Source: Anaeromyxobacter oryzae (GTDB lineage: Bacteria > Myxococcota > Myxococcia > Myxococcales > Anaeromyxobacteraceae). Taken from it: a DNA stretch of 64,000 nucleotides. Position numbers and translations under genes: made by a program. The notes beneath the pieces were generated by a model that saw only the letters and a program-made list of their open reading frames with translations, was not told where the DNA came from and did not search any database. Within the stretch, counting starts at the first letter, position 1. Each line of letters starts with the position of its first letter. The DNA lies in assembly GCF_023169945.1 (NCBI RefSeq), contig NZ_AP025591.1:5328481-5392480 (forward strand), given 5' to 3'. Positions 39,704-48,900 of the stretch are shown piece after piece.

Positions 39704-41527
39704 TCAGGCCGAGCGGATGCTGGTCCCCGCGGCGGCCGCCGACGGGGCTGCGTACATCGCGTCGATGACGGCCCGGTACTTCTGCTCGACGAAGCGGCGC
39801 TTGATCTTGAGGGTGGGGGTCAGCTCGCCGCCCTCCTGCGTGAACTCCCCGGGCACGAGCGTGAACCGCTTGATCTGCTCGTAGCCGGCGAGGTCCTTGC
39901 AGAGGGCCCGGATGCGCCCCTCGTAGAGCGCGACGATCTCCGGCCGCGTGACGAGCTCTTCCCGCGACGCGAAGGCGATGCCGTGCTCCCTGGCGTGCTG
40001 CTCCAGCGCCGGGAAGGACGGGACGACGAGCGCGCTCACGTAGTTGCGCTTGTCGCCGAGGATCGCGACCTGCTCGACGTAGGGGTCGCTGCCGAACATG
40101 GCCTCGATGTGCTGGGGGGCGACGTTCTTGCCGTGCGAGGTGATGATGAGGTCCTTGATGCGGTCGGTGATGTGCAGGTACCCGTCCTCGTCGATCGCGC
40201 CCACGTCCCCGGTCTTGAACCAGCCGTCCTCGAAGCTCGCCGCCGTCTCGGCCGGCTTGTTGTAATAGCCCTTCATGACGTTGCCGCCCCGGGCGAGGAT
40301 CTCGCCGCTGTCCGCGATCTTGATCTCGCAGCCGAGGATGGGGCGGCCGACGGTTCCGAACTTGAACGCGCCGGGCGCGTTGCAGGTCAGCATGGGGGAG
40401 GTCTCGGTCAGACCATAACCCTGGCAGATGAGGAGGCCGGCGGCGAAGAAGAACTCCTCCACGTCCTTCGAGAGCGGGGCGCCGCCGCAGGAGAAGAAGT
40501 TCTTCTCGCCGCCCACGACGTCCCGGATCTTGGAGAGCACCAGCGCGTCGGCGGCGCGGTGCTGCAGCGCCAGCAGCGGGCCGATCCGCCGCTTCTCCTT
40601 CTCGCGGTACTGGTACTCCCTGCCGACGCCCATGGCCCACCGGAAGAGCGCTCGCCTCGGCGCGGACGCCTTCCCGATGCGGTCGAGGACGGTCGCGCAG
40701 ATCTTCTCGTAGAGGCGCGGGACGCTCACCATGGCGGTCGGCCTGACCTCGGGCATGTAGGTGACGACGTCCTTCGGATCCGCGAGGTAGTCGTTCTCCG
40801 CGCCGCACCGGAACACGTAGTAGGACCAGGTCCGCTCGTAGGTGTGACTCAAGGGGAGGAAGCAGATGCTCCTGTCCTCGGAGCCCACCTCGAAGCGCTC
40901 GTCGATGGCCCGGAACTGGTGGAAGAGGTTGGCGTGGGTCAGGACGGCGCCCTTCGGATCGCCGGTGGTTCCCGAGGTGTAGATGACCGTGGCGACGTCG
41001 TCGCTGGTCGCCGCGTCGAGGCGTCGCTCCACCTCGGCGTCGCGGGTCGAGGCTGCCCCCATGCGGACGAAGTCGTCGAAATGGAGGGCGCCGTCGCCCG
41101 AGAGCTTCGTCGTCCGGTCGAGGGCGATCACCCTCCGCAGCTGCGGGGTGCCGGCCCTGAAGGACATGACCTTGTCGTACTGGACCTGATCGCCGACGAA
41201 GACGAGCTTCAGCCCTGCGTCGCGCGCGATGTACTCGGCCTGCCTGGTGGTGTTCGTCGCGTAGATGGGGACCGCCACGGCCCTCGCGCTCAGGATCCCG
41301 AAGTCCGCGATGGCCCACTCCGGCGCGTTCCGGGCGAAGATCCCGACCATGTCGCCTTCCTGGATGCCGGACTCCAGCAGGGCCTTCGCCACCGCCTGGA
41401 CCTTCTCACCCAGCTCGGCGTACGAGATCGAATGCCAGGCGCCGCCGTCCTTGTAGCGCATGGCGGTCTTCGCGCCGTGGGCGCGAGCGCTGTCGCGGAT
41501 CATGAACGCCAGGTGGTCCTTGCCCAT
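39704..41527 (-). CDS. Long-chain acyl-CoA synthetase (AMP-forming), 607 aa
   Basis: The enzyme activates fatty acids with ATP and CoA. ATG at 41527 (MGKDHLAFMI) is preceded by GGTGAGGTC. Signature motifs are YTSGTTGDPKGAVLTHAN (P-loop A3), LPLSHTYERTW, QGYGLTETSPMLT, the GWFKTGDVGAIDEDGYLHITDR block and the C-terminal lysine region SHGKNVAPQHIEAMF, with TLKIKRRFVEQKY at the end carrying the catalytic lysine zone. Length is typical for the FAA1-like/FadD15 group (about 600). The longer upstream reading frame is rejected because it lacks a start context and conserved residues. It may supply fatty-acid oxidation or lipid recycling; there is no linked operon partner. Confidence 0.93.
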   Translation of the reverse strand: MGKDHLAFMIRDSARAHGAKTAMRYKDGGAWHSISYAELGEKVQAVAKALLESGIQEGDMVGIFARNAPEWAIADFGILSARAVAVPIYATNTTRQAEYIARDAGLKLVFVGDQVQYDKVMSFRAGTPQLRRVIALDRTTKLSGDGALHFDDFVRMGAASTRDAEVERRLDAATSDDVATVIYTSGTTGDPKGAVLTHANLFHQFRAIDERFEVGSEDRSICFLPLSHTYERTWSYYVFRCGAENDYLADPKDVVTYMPEVRPTAMVSVPRLYEKICATVLDRIGKASAPRRALFRWAMGVGREYQYREKEKRRIGPLLALQHRAADALVLSKIRDVVGGEKNFFSCGGAPLSKDVEEFFFAAGLLICQGYGLTETSPMLTCNAPGAFKFGTVGRPILGCEIKIADSGEILARGGNVMKGYYNKPAETAASFEDGWFKTGDVGAIDEDGYLHITDRIKDLIITSHGKNVAPQHIEAMFGSDPYVEQVAILGDKRNYVSALVVPSFPALEQHAREHGIAFASREELVTRPEIVALYEGRIRALCKDLAGYEQIKRFTLVPGEFTQEGGELTPTLKIKRRFVEQKYRAVIDAMYAAPSAAAAGTSIRSA

Positions 41528-41794
41528 GACCTCACCCCCCGTGGCGCGCGCGTGCTGGCGGTTCGACGCATCGTATCGCCGGCACCGGAGCGAGCGACGC
41601 CGGGCCCCGCGTCTGCTTGGAGCACCTCCGAGTGGGGGGATGCAACCCCAGTCTCTCCCGGGTCGAGCTCCCGCGCCAGAACGCGCCCACGCCGCGGCGG
41701 CGGCGCGGTCCCGGCGCACCCTCTCGCGACTCGGCGCTTCGCCGCGCCCGGCGTCCTCCGCTCCGGCGGTACACTGCGCGCCTACGGAGGGCAG

Positions 41795-42712
41795 ATGACG
41801 AACTCTTCATTCCCCGGGCCTGTCGACAACATCCTCGAGCTCGTCGGCAAGACGCCGATGGTGCGAATCGAGCGGCTCAACCCGAATCCACGCGTGCGCC
41901 TCTTCGCGAAGCTGGAGGGTTTCAACCCGACCGGCAGCATCAAGGACCGGATTGCGCTCAAGATGATCGAGCAGGCGGAGCGCGAGGGGACGCTCACTCC
42001 CGGCAAGACCATCCTCGAGCCCACGAGCGGCAACACCGGGATCGGGCTCGCGATGATCGGGGCGGTGAAGCGCTACCCCGTCGAGATCGTGATGAGCGAG
42101 GCCGTGTCGATCGAGCGCCGGATGATGATCCAGGCGTTCGGCGCCAAGGTGACGCTCACGGACCCGAAGCTCGGGACCGACGGGGCGATCCTCAAGGCGA
42201 GGCAGCTCGTGAAGGACTTCCCGGACCGCTACTTCATGCCGGATCAGTTCTCGAACGAGTACAACCAGCTCGCGCACTACGAGGGGACGGCGGTCGAGAT
42301 CCTGGAGCAGACCCGCGGCGAGGTGGACTACTTCGTCTCGTCGCTCGGGACGAGCGGCACGCTCATGGGCGTCGGGCTCGCGCTGAAGGAACGCCTGCCG
42401 AAGGTGAAGATCGTGAGCGCGCACCCGGTCCGCGGCCACTACATCCAGGGGCTCAAGAACCTGGAGGAGGCGATCGTCCCGGCGATCTACGACCCTGCGA
42501 AGATCGACCGCCACATCATGGTGGAGTCCGAGGACGCGTTCGACCTCGCGCGCCGGCTCGCCCTCGAGGAAGGCATCTTTGCCGGGATGAGCAGCGGCGC
42601 GGCGCTCTGGGCTGCGCGCGTGCTGGCCGGCGAGGTCGACGGCGCCACCATCGTCACGATCCTGCCGGATCGCGGCGACAAGTACCTGTCGACGGGGCTG
42701 TTCCGGGTCTGA
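41795..42712 (+). CDS. cysK: Cysteine synthase A (O-acetylserine sulfhydrylase), 305 aa
   Basis: This PLP enzyme makes cysteine from O-acetylserine and sulfide. ATG at 41795 follows GGAGGGCAG. Motifs are the PLP lysine Lys50 in NPTGSIKDRIAL, the phosphate/substrate loop TSGNTGIGLAM, SSLGTSGTLMGVG for phosphate binding, the GLKNLEEAIVPAIYD segment and a C-terminal SSGAALWAA followed by ILPDRGDKYLSTGLF, a classical CysK ending. Length fits the family (about 305). Other possibilities in fold type II (cystathionine beta-synthase, CysM) are less likely. A REP-like repeat fragment starts right after its stop. Confidence 0.93.
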   Translation: MTNSSFPGPVDNILELVGKTPMVRIERLNPNPRVRLFAKLEGFNPTGSIKDRIALKMIEQAEREGTLTPGKTILEPTSGNTGIGLAMIGAVKRYPVEIVMSEAVSIERRMMIQAFGAKVTLTDPKLGTDGAILKARQLVKDFPDRYFMPDQFSNEYNQLAHYEGTAVEILEQTRGEVDYFVSSLGTSGTLMGVGLALKERLPKVKIVSAHPVRGHYIQGLKNLEEAIVPAIYDPAKIDRHIMVESEDAFDLARRLALEEGIFAGMSSGAALWAARVLAGEVDGATIVTILPDRGDKYLSTGLFRV

Positions 42713-42741
42713 TCGCGAGAACCGTTCGTGGTGAGCCTGTC
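42713..42741 (+). repeat. Copy of the REP-like segment, directly after the cysK stop
   Basis: TCGCGAGAACCGTTCGTGGT continues to GAGCCTGTC and matches 26 of 29 bases of the segment after the acyl-CoA ligase stop (39675-39703, opposite strand). Only the left half of the element is present here; the rest has been lost or merged into the next gene. Confidence 0.65.
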
Positions 42742-42744
42742 CCG

Positions 42745-43959
42745 TTGACGAAGAAGACGCGCAACCCGCTCGACGACCTGCGAGGCGCGACCCGCCTCGC
42801 CATCGAGGCGACCAGGAGCGTGGTCGACCTGGTCGAGGCGATGCACCACAACATCGGCGCTGGGCCCGCCATCCTGGGCCGCCCGCTCATGGGCCCCACT
42901 CGCCTCCTCACCGGGCCGATCTACAGGAGCGTCCGGGGCGTGACGCGGATGGTGGGCGCCGGCATCGACCGCGCCCTCGGGCAGCTCGCCCCGCTCGTCG
43001 CGCCGCTGCTCGGCGAGAGCGTGCCCGGGATCGAGCGCGAAGCGGTGCTCGCTGCGCTGAATGGCGTGCTCGGCGACTACCTGGCCGAGAGCGGCAATCC
43101 GCTCGCGATCGAGATGCGGCTGCGCCACGACGGCCATCCCCTGGAGCTCGAGGAGCGGGCGCTGCGCGCAGCCTTCCCGCACGCGGGCGGCAAGCTGCTC
43201 GTCCTGGTGCACGGGTCCTGCCTCGGCGATCGGCAATGGAGTCGGCTGGGACACGACCACGGCGGCGCGCTGGCGCGCGACCTGGGTTTCACGCCCGTCT
43301 ACCTCCACTACAACAGCGGCTTGCACATCTCGACGAACGGCCGCGCGCTCGCCGCGATGCTCGAGAGGCTCGTCGCCGAGTGGCCCGCGCCGCTCGACGA
43401 GCTGGTGATCCTCGCTCACAGCATGGGCGGGCTGGTGGCGCGGAGCGCTTGCCACTTCGGCGAGGCCGCGGGCCACGGCTGGCGCCGGAAGCTGCGCAAG
43501 CTGGTCTGCCTCGGCTCGCCTCACCACGGCGCACCGCTCGAGCGCGGGGGTCACTGGGTCGACGTGCTCCTCGGCGTCAGCCGGTACAGCGCTCCGCTCG
43601 CGCGGCTCGGCAAGATCCGCAGCGCCGGCGTCACGGACATGCGCTTCGGCAACGTGCTGGACGAGCACTGGCAAGGGCGCGACCGCTTCGCTCGGGCCCA
43701 TGATCACCGCCGCCAGCTGAAGCTCCCCGACGGCGTGCGATGCTACGCGATCGCCGCGACGAGGGCGTCCGAGGCGGGCGGCAAGCTCCCGGGTGACGGC
43801 CTGGTACCGGTGGACAGCGCGCTCGGCCGGCACGCGAAGCCGGAGCTGACGCTCGAGATCCCGGACGCAAACCAGTGGATCGCTCACGGCATGGGTCACC
43901 TCGACCTGCTCAGCCGGGCCGAGGTGTACGAGAAGATCCGGTCGTGGCTCTCGTCGTGA
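42745..43959 (+). CDS. Alpha/beta-hydrolase (esterase/lipase family), 404 aa
   Basis: The frame is open from within the repeat fragment; TTG at 42745 gives MTKKTRNPLDDLRGATRLAI, the conserved N-terminus of homologues as I recall them, but has a poor ribosome binding site; ATG at 42841 is an alternative. A helical N-terminal domain (residues 1-145: VDLVEAMHHNIGAGPAILG, LLGESVPGIEREAVLAAL) precedes the hydrolase fold. The nucleophile is Ser in VILAHSMGGLVARS; oxyanion region VLVHGSCLGDRQW; the later parts are VCLGSPHHGAPLERGG (GSPHxG, as in PGAP1-like lipases), a DGLVPVDSAL segment and a His in WIAHGMGHLDLL. The substrate is probably a lipid or polyester ester bond; cytoplasmic, as no signal peptide is visible. 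Confidence 0.87.
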   Translation: MTKKTRNPLDDLRGATRLAIEATRSVVDLVEAMHHNIGAGPAILGRPLMGPTRLLTGPIYRSVRGVTRMVGAGIDRALGQLAPLVAPLLGESVPGIEREAVLAALNGVLGDYLAESGNPLAIEMRLRHDGHPLELEERALRAAFPHAGGKLLVLVHGSCLGDRQWSRLGHDHGGALARDLGFTPVYLHYNSGLHISTNGRALAAMLERLVAEWPAPLDELVILAHSMGGLVARSACHFGEAAGHGWRRKLRKLVCLGSPHHGAPLERGGHWVDVLLGVSRYSAPLARLGKIRSAGVTDMRFGNVLDEHWQGRDRFARAHDHRRQLKLPDGVRCYAIAATRASEAGGKLPGDGLVPVDSALGRHAKPELTLEIPDANQWIAHGMGHLDLLSRAEVYEKIRSWLSS

Positions 43960-44139
43960 TCGCGGACTGACATGGTGCAGCGCGCGCGAACGGCCCGTGG
44001 GGCGCAGCGCTGCCATCGTGGGAGCCGTGACTCGAAGCGCGGGTTCGGACGGCCTCTCGACCGCGGGGCCTATCGCCGCGCGTGAAAAGGGAACATGGTG
44101 CTGGGAACGGCCGGAAGACTGCGCCGAACGGAGTCGAAC

Positions 44140-44250
44140 ATGGCAGACAGCAATGGCTGGCGCACGTGGAGCCTGCAGACGAAGCTCACGGTCGGCGTGG
44201 GCCTCGTTCTCGCCGTCATGCTCGTCGCGGGCTTCAACTTCTTCACCTGA
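44140..44250 (+). CDS. 36-aa membrane peptide resembling the N-terminus of a chemoreceptor
   Basis: ATG at 44140 to TGA 44248-44250 encodes MADSNGWRTWSLQTKLTVGV and a further hydrophobic stretch to FFT: an N-terminal W-S-L-Q-T-K-L motif followed by one membrane helix. Many methyl-accepting chemotaxis proteins and sensor kinases begin exactly this way (short cytoplasmic N-terminus, LQTKL, first TM). No receptor follows; the frame closes at TGA and hairpins come next. It could be a truncated receptor remnant or a real small membrane protein. The ribosome binding site is only modest (GGAGTCGAAC). Confidence 0.5.
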   Translation: MADSNGWRTWSLQTKLTVGVGLVLAVMLVAGFNFFT

Positions 44251-44261
44251 TCATGCTCCCT

Positions 44262-44281
44262 GGCGCTCAACGCAGAGCGCC
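44262..44281. terminator. Hairpin GGCGCTC / GAGCGCC just after the 36-aa frame
   Basis: Seven-base perfect arms around AACGCA, 12 bases after the TGA at 44250. It lacks a T-run but lies where a terminator would be expected. Confidence 0.45.
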
Positions 44282-44316
44282 GCGCGGCCATGGTCCACGA
44301 ATGGGCCCGACGCGGG

Positions 44317-44356
44317 CGATGCGTCTCCGGTGCTCGATCGATCCGGAGACGCATCG
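44317..44356. terminator. 14-bp perfect hairpin with 12-base loop
   Basis: Arms 44317-44330 (CGATGCGTCTCCGG) and 44343-44356 are perfectly complementary; the loop TGCTCGATCGAT contains its own CGATCG palindrome. It is the longest perfect inverted repeat I found in the window and lies in a gene-poor region (44251-44510), suggesting a transcription terminator or a structured RNA. Confidence 0.55.
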
Positions 44357-44510
44357 TCATCCCGGCTCAGTGCACCGACGGCCACACCTCCGTCCAGCGT
44401 GGAGCCAGGGAGGTGTCGCGGTGGGCGCTGTCGCGCGCCTACCACGCGTGGACACCGGAAGCGGCGTGAGCGGACCGTCCGGCTGATCGATCGGTCGACG
44501 CCCGCGTGAC

Positions 44511-44855
44511 CTACCGCGCGGCGGGATGGTCATGCGCGCCGCTGCCCGGCGCTCGGGCGAGCGATGCTTCATCGCTGCTCCGCGCGCTCCGTGGGCCCCC
44601 ACCACGCGTCAGCCCCCGGATCCTCGCGCCTGAGAAGGGGCCGCCCAGCGCGGCGCTGATGTAGCAGACGTCGAACGCTCCGGCGCTCAACGGGAGGACG
44701 CTCCACGCCATGGACAGGAGGCCGAGCGCATGACCCCGATACGCGTAGCCGAAGACGAGGAATCCCGTGCCGGCGACCAGGCGGAAGATCCGGCCCGTCG
44801 GGCCGTTGATGAACTGCGAGAAGGCCGACCGATTGAAGGTTTCGTGGAGGCTCAT
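44511..44855 (-). CDS. YgaP/DUF2892-like small membrane protein, 114 aa
   Basis: ATG at 44855 follows AAGGAGCG. The first 75 residues match the DUF2892 membrane domain found in YgaP-type rhodaneses: FSQFINGPTGRIFRLVAGTGFLVFGYAYRG (first helix with GR..R), then LGLLSMAWSVLPLSAGAFDVCYISAALGGPFSG (second helix with the conserved C-Y or C.L). The 30-residue tail is Arg/Gly/Ser-rich and probably disordered. The family role is unknown; DUF2892 often accompanies sulfur or redox proteins. The preceding gene in the same direction is the small DUF4177-like gene (32 bases upstream), likely one operon. Confidence 0.75.
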   Translation of the reverse strand: MSLHETFNRSAFSQFINGPTGRIFRLVAGTGFLVFGYAYRGHALGLLSMAWSVLPLSAGAFDVCYISAALGGPFSGARIRGLTRGGGPRSARSSDEASLARAPGSGAHDHPAAR

Positions 44856-44887
44856 CCGAACGCTCCTTCGCGACGAGGGCGAGCTCG

Positions 44888-45127
44888 TCACTCCTTCTGG
44901 CGCTTGAAGTAGAAGTGCGCCGCGTTGCCATGGGCCAGGACCCCGGCCAGCTCCCATCCGTCCGCACCGAGCGCGTTCAGCTCGGCCTCGTCGGGCGCGG
45001 CCTCCTTCTCGAGATCACGGGCGACGTGCTTGTACTCCCACGTGGGCTCGACGTAGACGACCGGCGGCTGGACGTGGGCGCCGCTCGCCCTCTGGGGTTG
45101 CTCGGGAAAAGCAGACTGGCGATTCAT
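44888..45127 (-). CDS. DUF4177-like small protein, 79 aa
   Basis: ATG at 45127 follows GAGGAGTCACGCG. The core PTWEYKHVARDLE...ELNALGADGWELAGVLAHGNAAHFYFKRQKE has the conserved WEY...LN..G..GWEL.gv.....yl.kR pattern of DUF4177, a small alpha/beta domain of unknown function. There is no signal peptide. The longer upstream frame from 45199 is rejected because it lacks conserved residues and a start site. It is upstream of the DUF2892 protein. Confidence 0.8.
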   Translation of the reverse strand: MNRQSAFPEQPQRASGAHVQPPVVYVEPTWEYKHVARDLEKEAAPDEAELNALGADGWELAGVLAHGNAAHFYFKRQKE

Positions 45128-45205
45128 CGCGTGACTCCTCGTGTCCGTGCGGACCCGGTTGATGAATAGCGCCGGGGCGGCCGCCCTGCCCGCGAGCATC
45201 TGCGC

Positions 45206-45757
45206 TCAATCTCCCTGCGGTTCGCCGAGCCGAGCCTCGGCGAACGTCCGGAACACGTCGTGCGGTGGTGGGTCGCGCACGATGATCGTCACGTGTCGCG
45301 CCGAGAACACGACCGGCATCCAGCCTCCGAGCTCCCGCTGGAATTCGTCCAAGGCTTCCGGCCCGCGCGCCTGCCCGACGCTCAGGTGCGGCGTGAACCC
45401 GCCGGCGAAGCGGTTCCCGTCGTCGCACCGCGGGAACGCTCGCACGAGCGCCGCATGCAGCGCGACGAGCGCCTCCTTCGGCTCGGGCGCGAGCCAGACC
45501 GTGAACGTGCCGCCGCGATGCGGAAATACCTCGAACCGCCCGAGCGAGACCTCGAACGGCGGGATCGCCCCGAGCGCCGCTCGCGCCGCGGGGGTCGCCT
45601 GCTCGAGCGCGGCTCGATGCACGAACGGATAGAGCAGCGTGACGTGTGGCATCCAGCGGCGGACCTGCCGGTCGTGCACCCGCCGGATGGCCTGGATCGG
45701 CGGCCACACGTCCGGAGGTGGAATGAGCACGAGCGCGCTCTGGGGCGTGGTGGCCAT
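45206..45757 (-). CDS. 2'-5' RNA ligase/cyclic phosphodiesterase (LigT-like), 183 aa
   Basis: The 2H phosphoesterase superfamily is defined by two H-x-T/S motifs; here they are HVTLLYPF (His38) and HLSVGQA (His124). Other matching parts are SALVLIPPPDVWPPIQAIR at the start, FEVSLGRFEVFPHRGGTFTVWL in the middle and the WMPVVFSARHVTIIVRD strand near the end. Members act on 2',5'-linked or 2',3'-cyclic RNA ends (LigT/ThpR) or on other cyclic nucleotides. The start at 45757 (MATTPQSALVLIP) follows GAAGG. The substrate is not determined by sequence. A short bidirectional promoter region separates it from the ATPase gene. Confidence 0.9.
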   Translation of the reverse strand: MATTPQSALVLIPPPDVWPPIQAIRRVHDRQVRRWMPHVTLLYPFVHRAALEQATPAARAALGAIPPFEVSLGRFEVFPHRGGTFTVWLAPEPKEALVALHAALVRAFPRCDDGNRFAGGFTPHLSVGQARGPEALDEFQRELGGWMPVVFSARHVTIIVRDPPPHDVFRTFAEARLGEPQGD

Positions 45758-45921
45758 GGCAGGCCTTCGCCGATGGAGATGCGGTCGACCACCGGCGTCG
45801 GCCACCCGCCGCGCGACGGGAGCTCGCGGCTCGCGCGGCCAGCCGGCCCCGAGCGGGGCGCGCGGTCGGAGGCGCACCTTGGGGTCGACGGGGCGGAGCG
45901 CCCGAGACATGTACGAGGTCG

Positions 45922-48900
45922 ATGAGCCTTCGCGCGCTGCTCGGGCGCTCTCGCGAGCTCGCCGATCTCGAGGCCGCCCTCGAGCGCGCCATCGCCGGGC
46001 ACGGCAGCACCTTCCTGCTCTCGGGTGAGCCCGGCATCGGGAAGACCCGGCTCGCCGAGGAGCTCGCGGAGGACGCGCGCCGGCGCGGCGCTCGCGTCGT
46101 GTGGGGTCGCGCCTGGGAGGTCGAGGGCGCACCGGCGTGCTGGCCCTGGATGCAGATCCTGAGGGCCTGCGCGCAGACCCGGGCCGGCGCGAGCTTCGTC
46201 GACGAGGACCCGCGCGGCTCCGACCTCGCGCCGCTCCTCGGTGGGCAGGCGCCGCGGCCGGACGACCCGGAGCTCGCGTCGCTGCGGCTCGGCGAGTCCG
46301 TGGTCGCGCTGCTCGGCCGTCTCTCCATCGACGATCCGCTCGTGCTCGTGTTCGACGACCTCCACGCGTGCGACCTCGCCTCCCTCGACCTCCTCCAGCG
46401 CATCGCCCGCGAGCTGCGCGACCTCCGCGTGCTGGTGCTCGGCACCTACCGCGAGATCGAGGCGCGCCGCGCGCCGCGGGTGTCCGCGCTCCTGGCGAGG
46501 CTCGCGCGCGAGGGCTCGGCCCGGCCGCTCGGGCCGCTCGACCTCCCGGCCGTCGCGCGATGGCTCGAGGACGTCCTGGGCGCCACGGCGTCGCCCGCCC
46601 TCGCGGAGGCGGTCTTCTCGGCCACCGAGGGGAACCCGCTCTTCGTCGACGCGCTGTCGCAGCTCCTCGCCTCGCGCGGGCAGGCGGCGTTGCTCCCCGG
46701 GTTCACCCTGCCGGACAGCATCCGCGAGACGGTCGAGGAGCGCCTCGTCCGGATCTCGCCGGACCTGCGCGAGGTGCTCGACGCCGCGGCCGTGCTCGGC
46801 CGGGAGTGCCCGCTCGCGTGGCTCCAGCGGGTGTGTGACCGGCCGATGGAGCGGGTGCTGGCGGCGCTGGCCGAAGGCGTGAGCGCAGGGGTCCTCGCAC
46901 CGCAGGCCCTGCCGTCGAGCCCGGTGCGCTTCGCGCACGTCCTCGTCCGCGAGGCGCTGTACCAGGCGCTCACCGCCGCCCGCCGCGTCGAGCTGCACGC
47001 CAGGTGCGCCGGCGTCCTGAAGCGCCTCCCGGCATCCGAGCTCGACGCGCACCTCGCCGAGCTGGCGCACCACTGCTTCGAGGGCGCGCCGGCCGGCTCC
47101 TGGGAAGAGGCGGCGGAGGTCTCGTCGCGCGCGGCGGTCCGCGCGATGGAGCTCTTCGCGTTCGACGACGCCGCCAGGCACCTCGAACGAGCGCTGGCCG
47201 CGCTCGACCACGCCGGGAGCGCGGACGACGCGCGCCGGGCCGAGCTGCTGTGGCGGCTCGGCGTCTCGCAGGTGCGGATGGGGCAGGGCAGGGCGGGACG
47301 GGACACCTGCGAGCGCGCAGCCGTGCTCGCCGGGCGCGCAGGGCGACCCGAGATCTTCGCCCGCGCCGCGCTCGCGCGCGGCGCGGAGTTCATGTCGGGG
47401 GGCGTCGACCCGCGGCTCGTCGAGCTGCTCGAGGCGGCGCTGCGGCTCGGACCGGGGAGCGAGGCCCTCCGCGCCCAGGTGACAGCCCGCCTCGCGGCCG
47501 CGATGATGCCCACCCTCCACGCCGAGCGGCCGCTGGCGCTCGCCCGCGAGGCCATCGCGCAGGCCCGCGCCGTCGGGGATCCGCGGGTACTCGCGCAGGT
47601 GCTCTCCACGGCGCGCGGCGCGTTCACGCCCGCGCAGGACCTCGACGAGCGCCTGGGGCTCGATCGCGAGCTGGCATCGCTCGCCGCCGCCATCGGCGAT
47701 CGGATCCTCGCGGTGCAGGCGCACGGTCGCCTCGCGCTGCTCGCCGTCGAGGAGGGCGATCCCGGTGCGGTCGAGGTGCAGCTGCGGATCCAGCGCGAGC
47801 TGGCCGACGCGACACGCGTGCCGCAGCACCAGCTGCGGGCCGCCTCCACGCGGTTGCTGTGGGCGACGCTCCGCGGCGACGAGGAGGAGGTCGCGCGCGC
47901 CGAGCGGGAGGTGTGCGAGCTCGTGCACCGGGTCGACGACCAGCGTGGCCTCGCCGTCCTGGAGGCGAACCGGCACGCGCGCGCGAGGCTTCGCGGCGAC
48001 ACCGACGAGGCGAGCGCGGCGCTCGCGAGGATGGAGGCCCTGCTCGCGCCCGACCCCATGGGCGCGTGGTCGTCCCCCATCCGGCGCGCGGCGGCTCTCG
48101 CCGACCAGGGCCGGCTCGAGGAGGCGAGGTGCGAGCTGTCTCGCTTCGCGCCGGAGGGCCCGCTCGCCGCGCTCTCCGCGCTCGGGCCCGCGCTGCTCGG
48201 GTTGGCGCTGCCGATCTGCCTGCGTCTCGGCGACGCCGAGGTGCTGCGGAGCATGTACGAGCGGCTCCTCCCGTTCGGCGCGCGGAACGCCGTCAACGTG
48301 GGGCTGCTCGTGTGCGATGGGCCCGTCGCGTATCATCTCGGCTGCCTCGCCGAGCGACTCGGTGACCGCGACCAGGCGGCCGCGCACCTCCGCGAGGCGG
48401 TCGCGCTGTGCCGGCACTGCGGCTTCGGGTTGCTCGAGGACCGCGCCCGTCGGGCCCTGGAAGCGCTCGGCCCCGGCGCGCCGGCGCGCGCCCCGGAGGC
48501 CGAGCCGCCGCCCAGGCTCCACCAGGATGGCGAGTTCTGGACGCTGAGCCACGGGGGGCGACAGGCACGGCTCCGCGACAGCAAGGGCCTCCACTATCTC
48601 GCCGCCCTCCTGCGCGACCCGGGGCGCGAGCTCCACGTGGGCGACCTCGTAACCCTCGCCGCGGCTCAGGCGGACGCGTCGGGCGTGGCCGAGCTGCGCG
48701 CGTCGGGGCTCGCGGTGGATGGTCCAGGAGACGCCGGCGAGCTGCTCGACGCGCGTGCGAAGGCCGCGTACCGGCGTCGTCTCGAGCAGCTGAAGGACGC
48801 GCTCGAGGACGCCGAGGAACGGGGAGACCGGGAGGGCGTCGCCCGCCTCGAGCACGAGCGCGACGTGCTCGCGAGCGAGCTCGCGCGCGCGGTCGGGCTC

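Noticed and set aside
44290..44469. Open frame continuing after the 36-residue membrane peptide
   Set aside because: It is in phase after the TGA but shows no helical receptor pattern, no TM and poor codon use; it is more likely chance.
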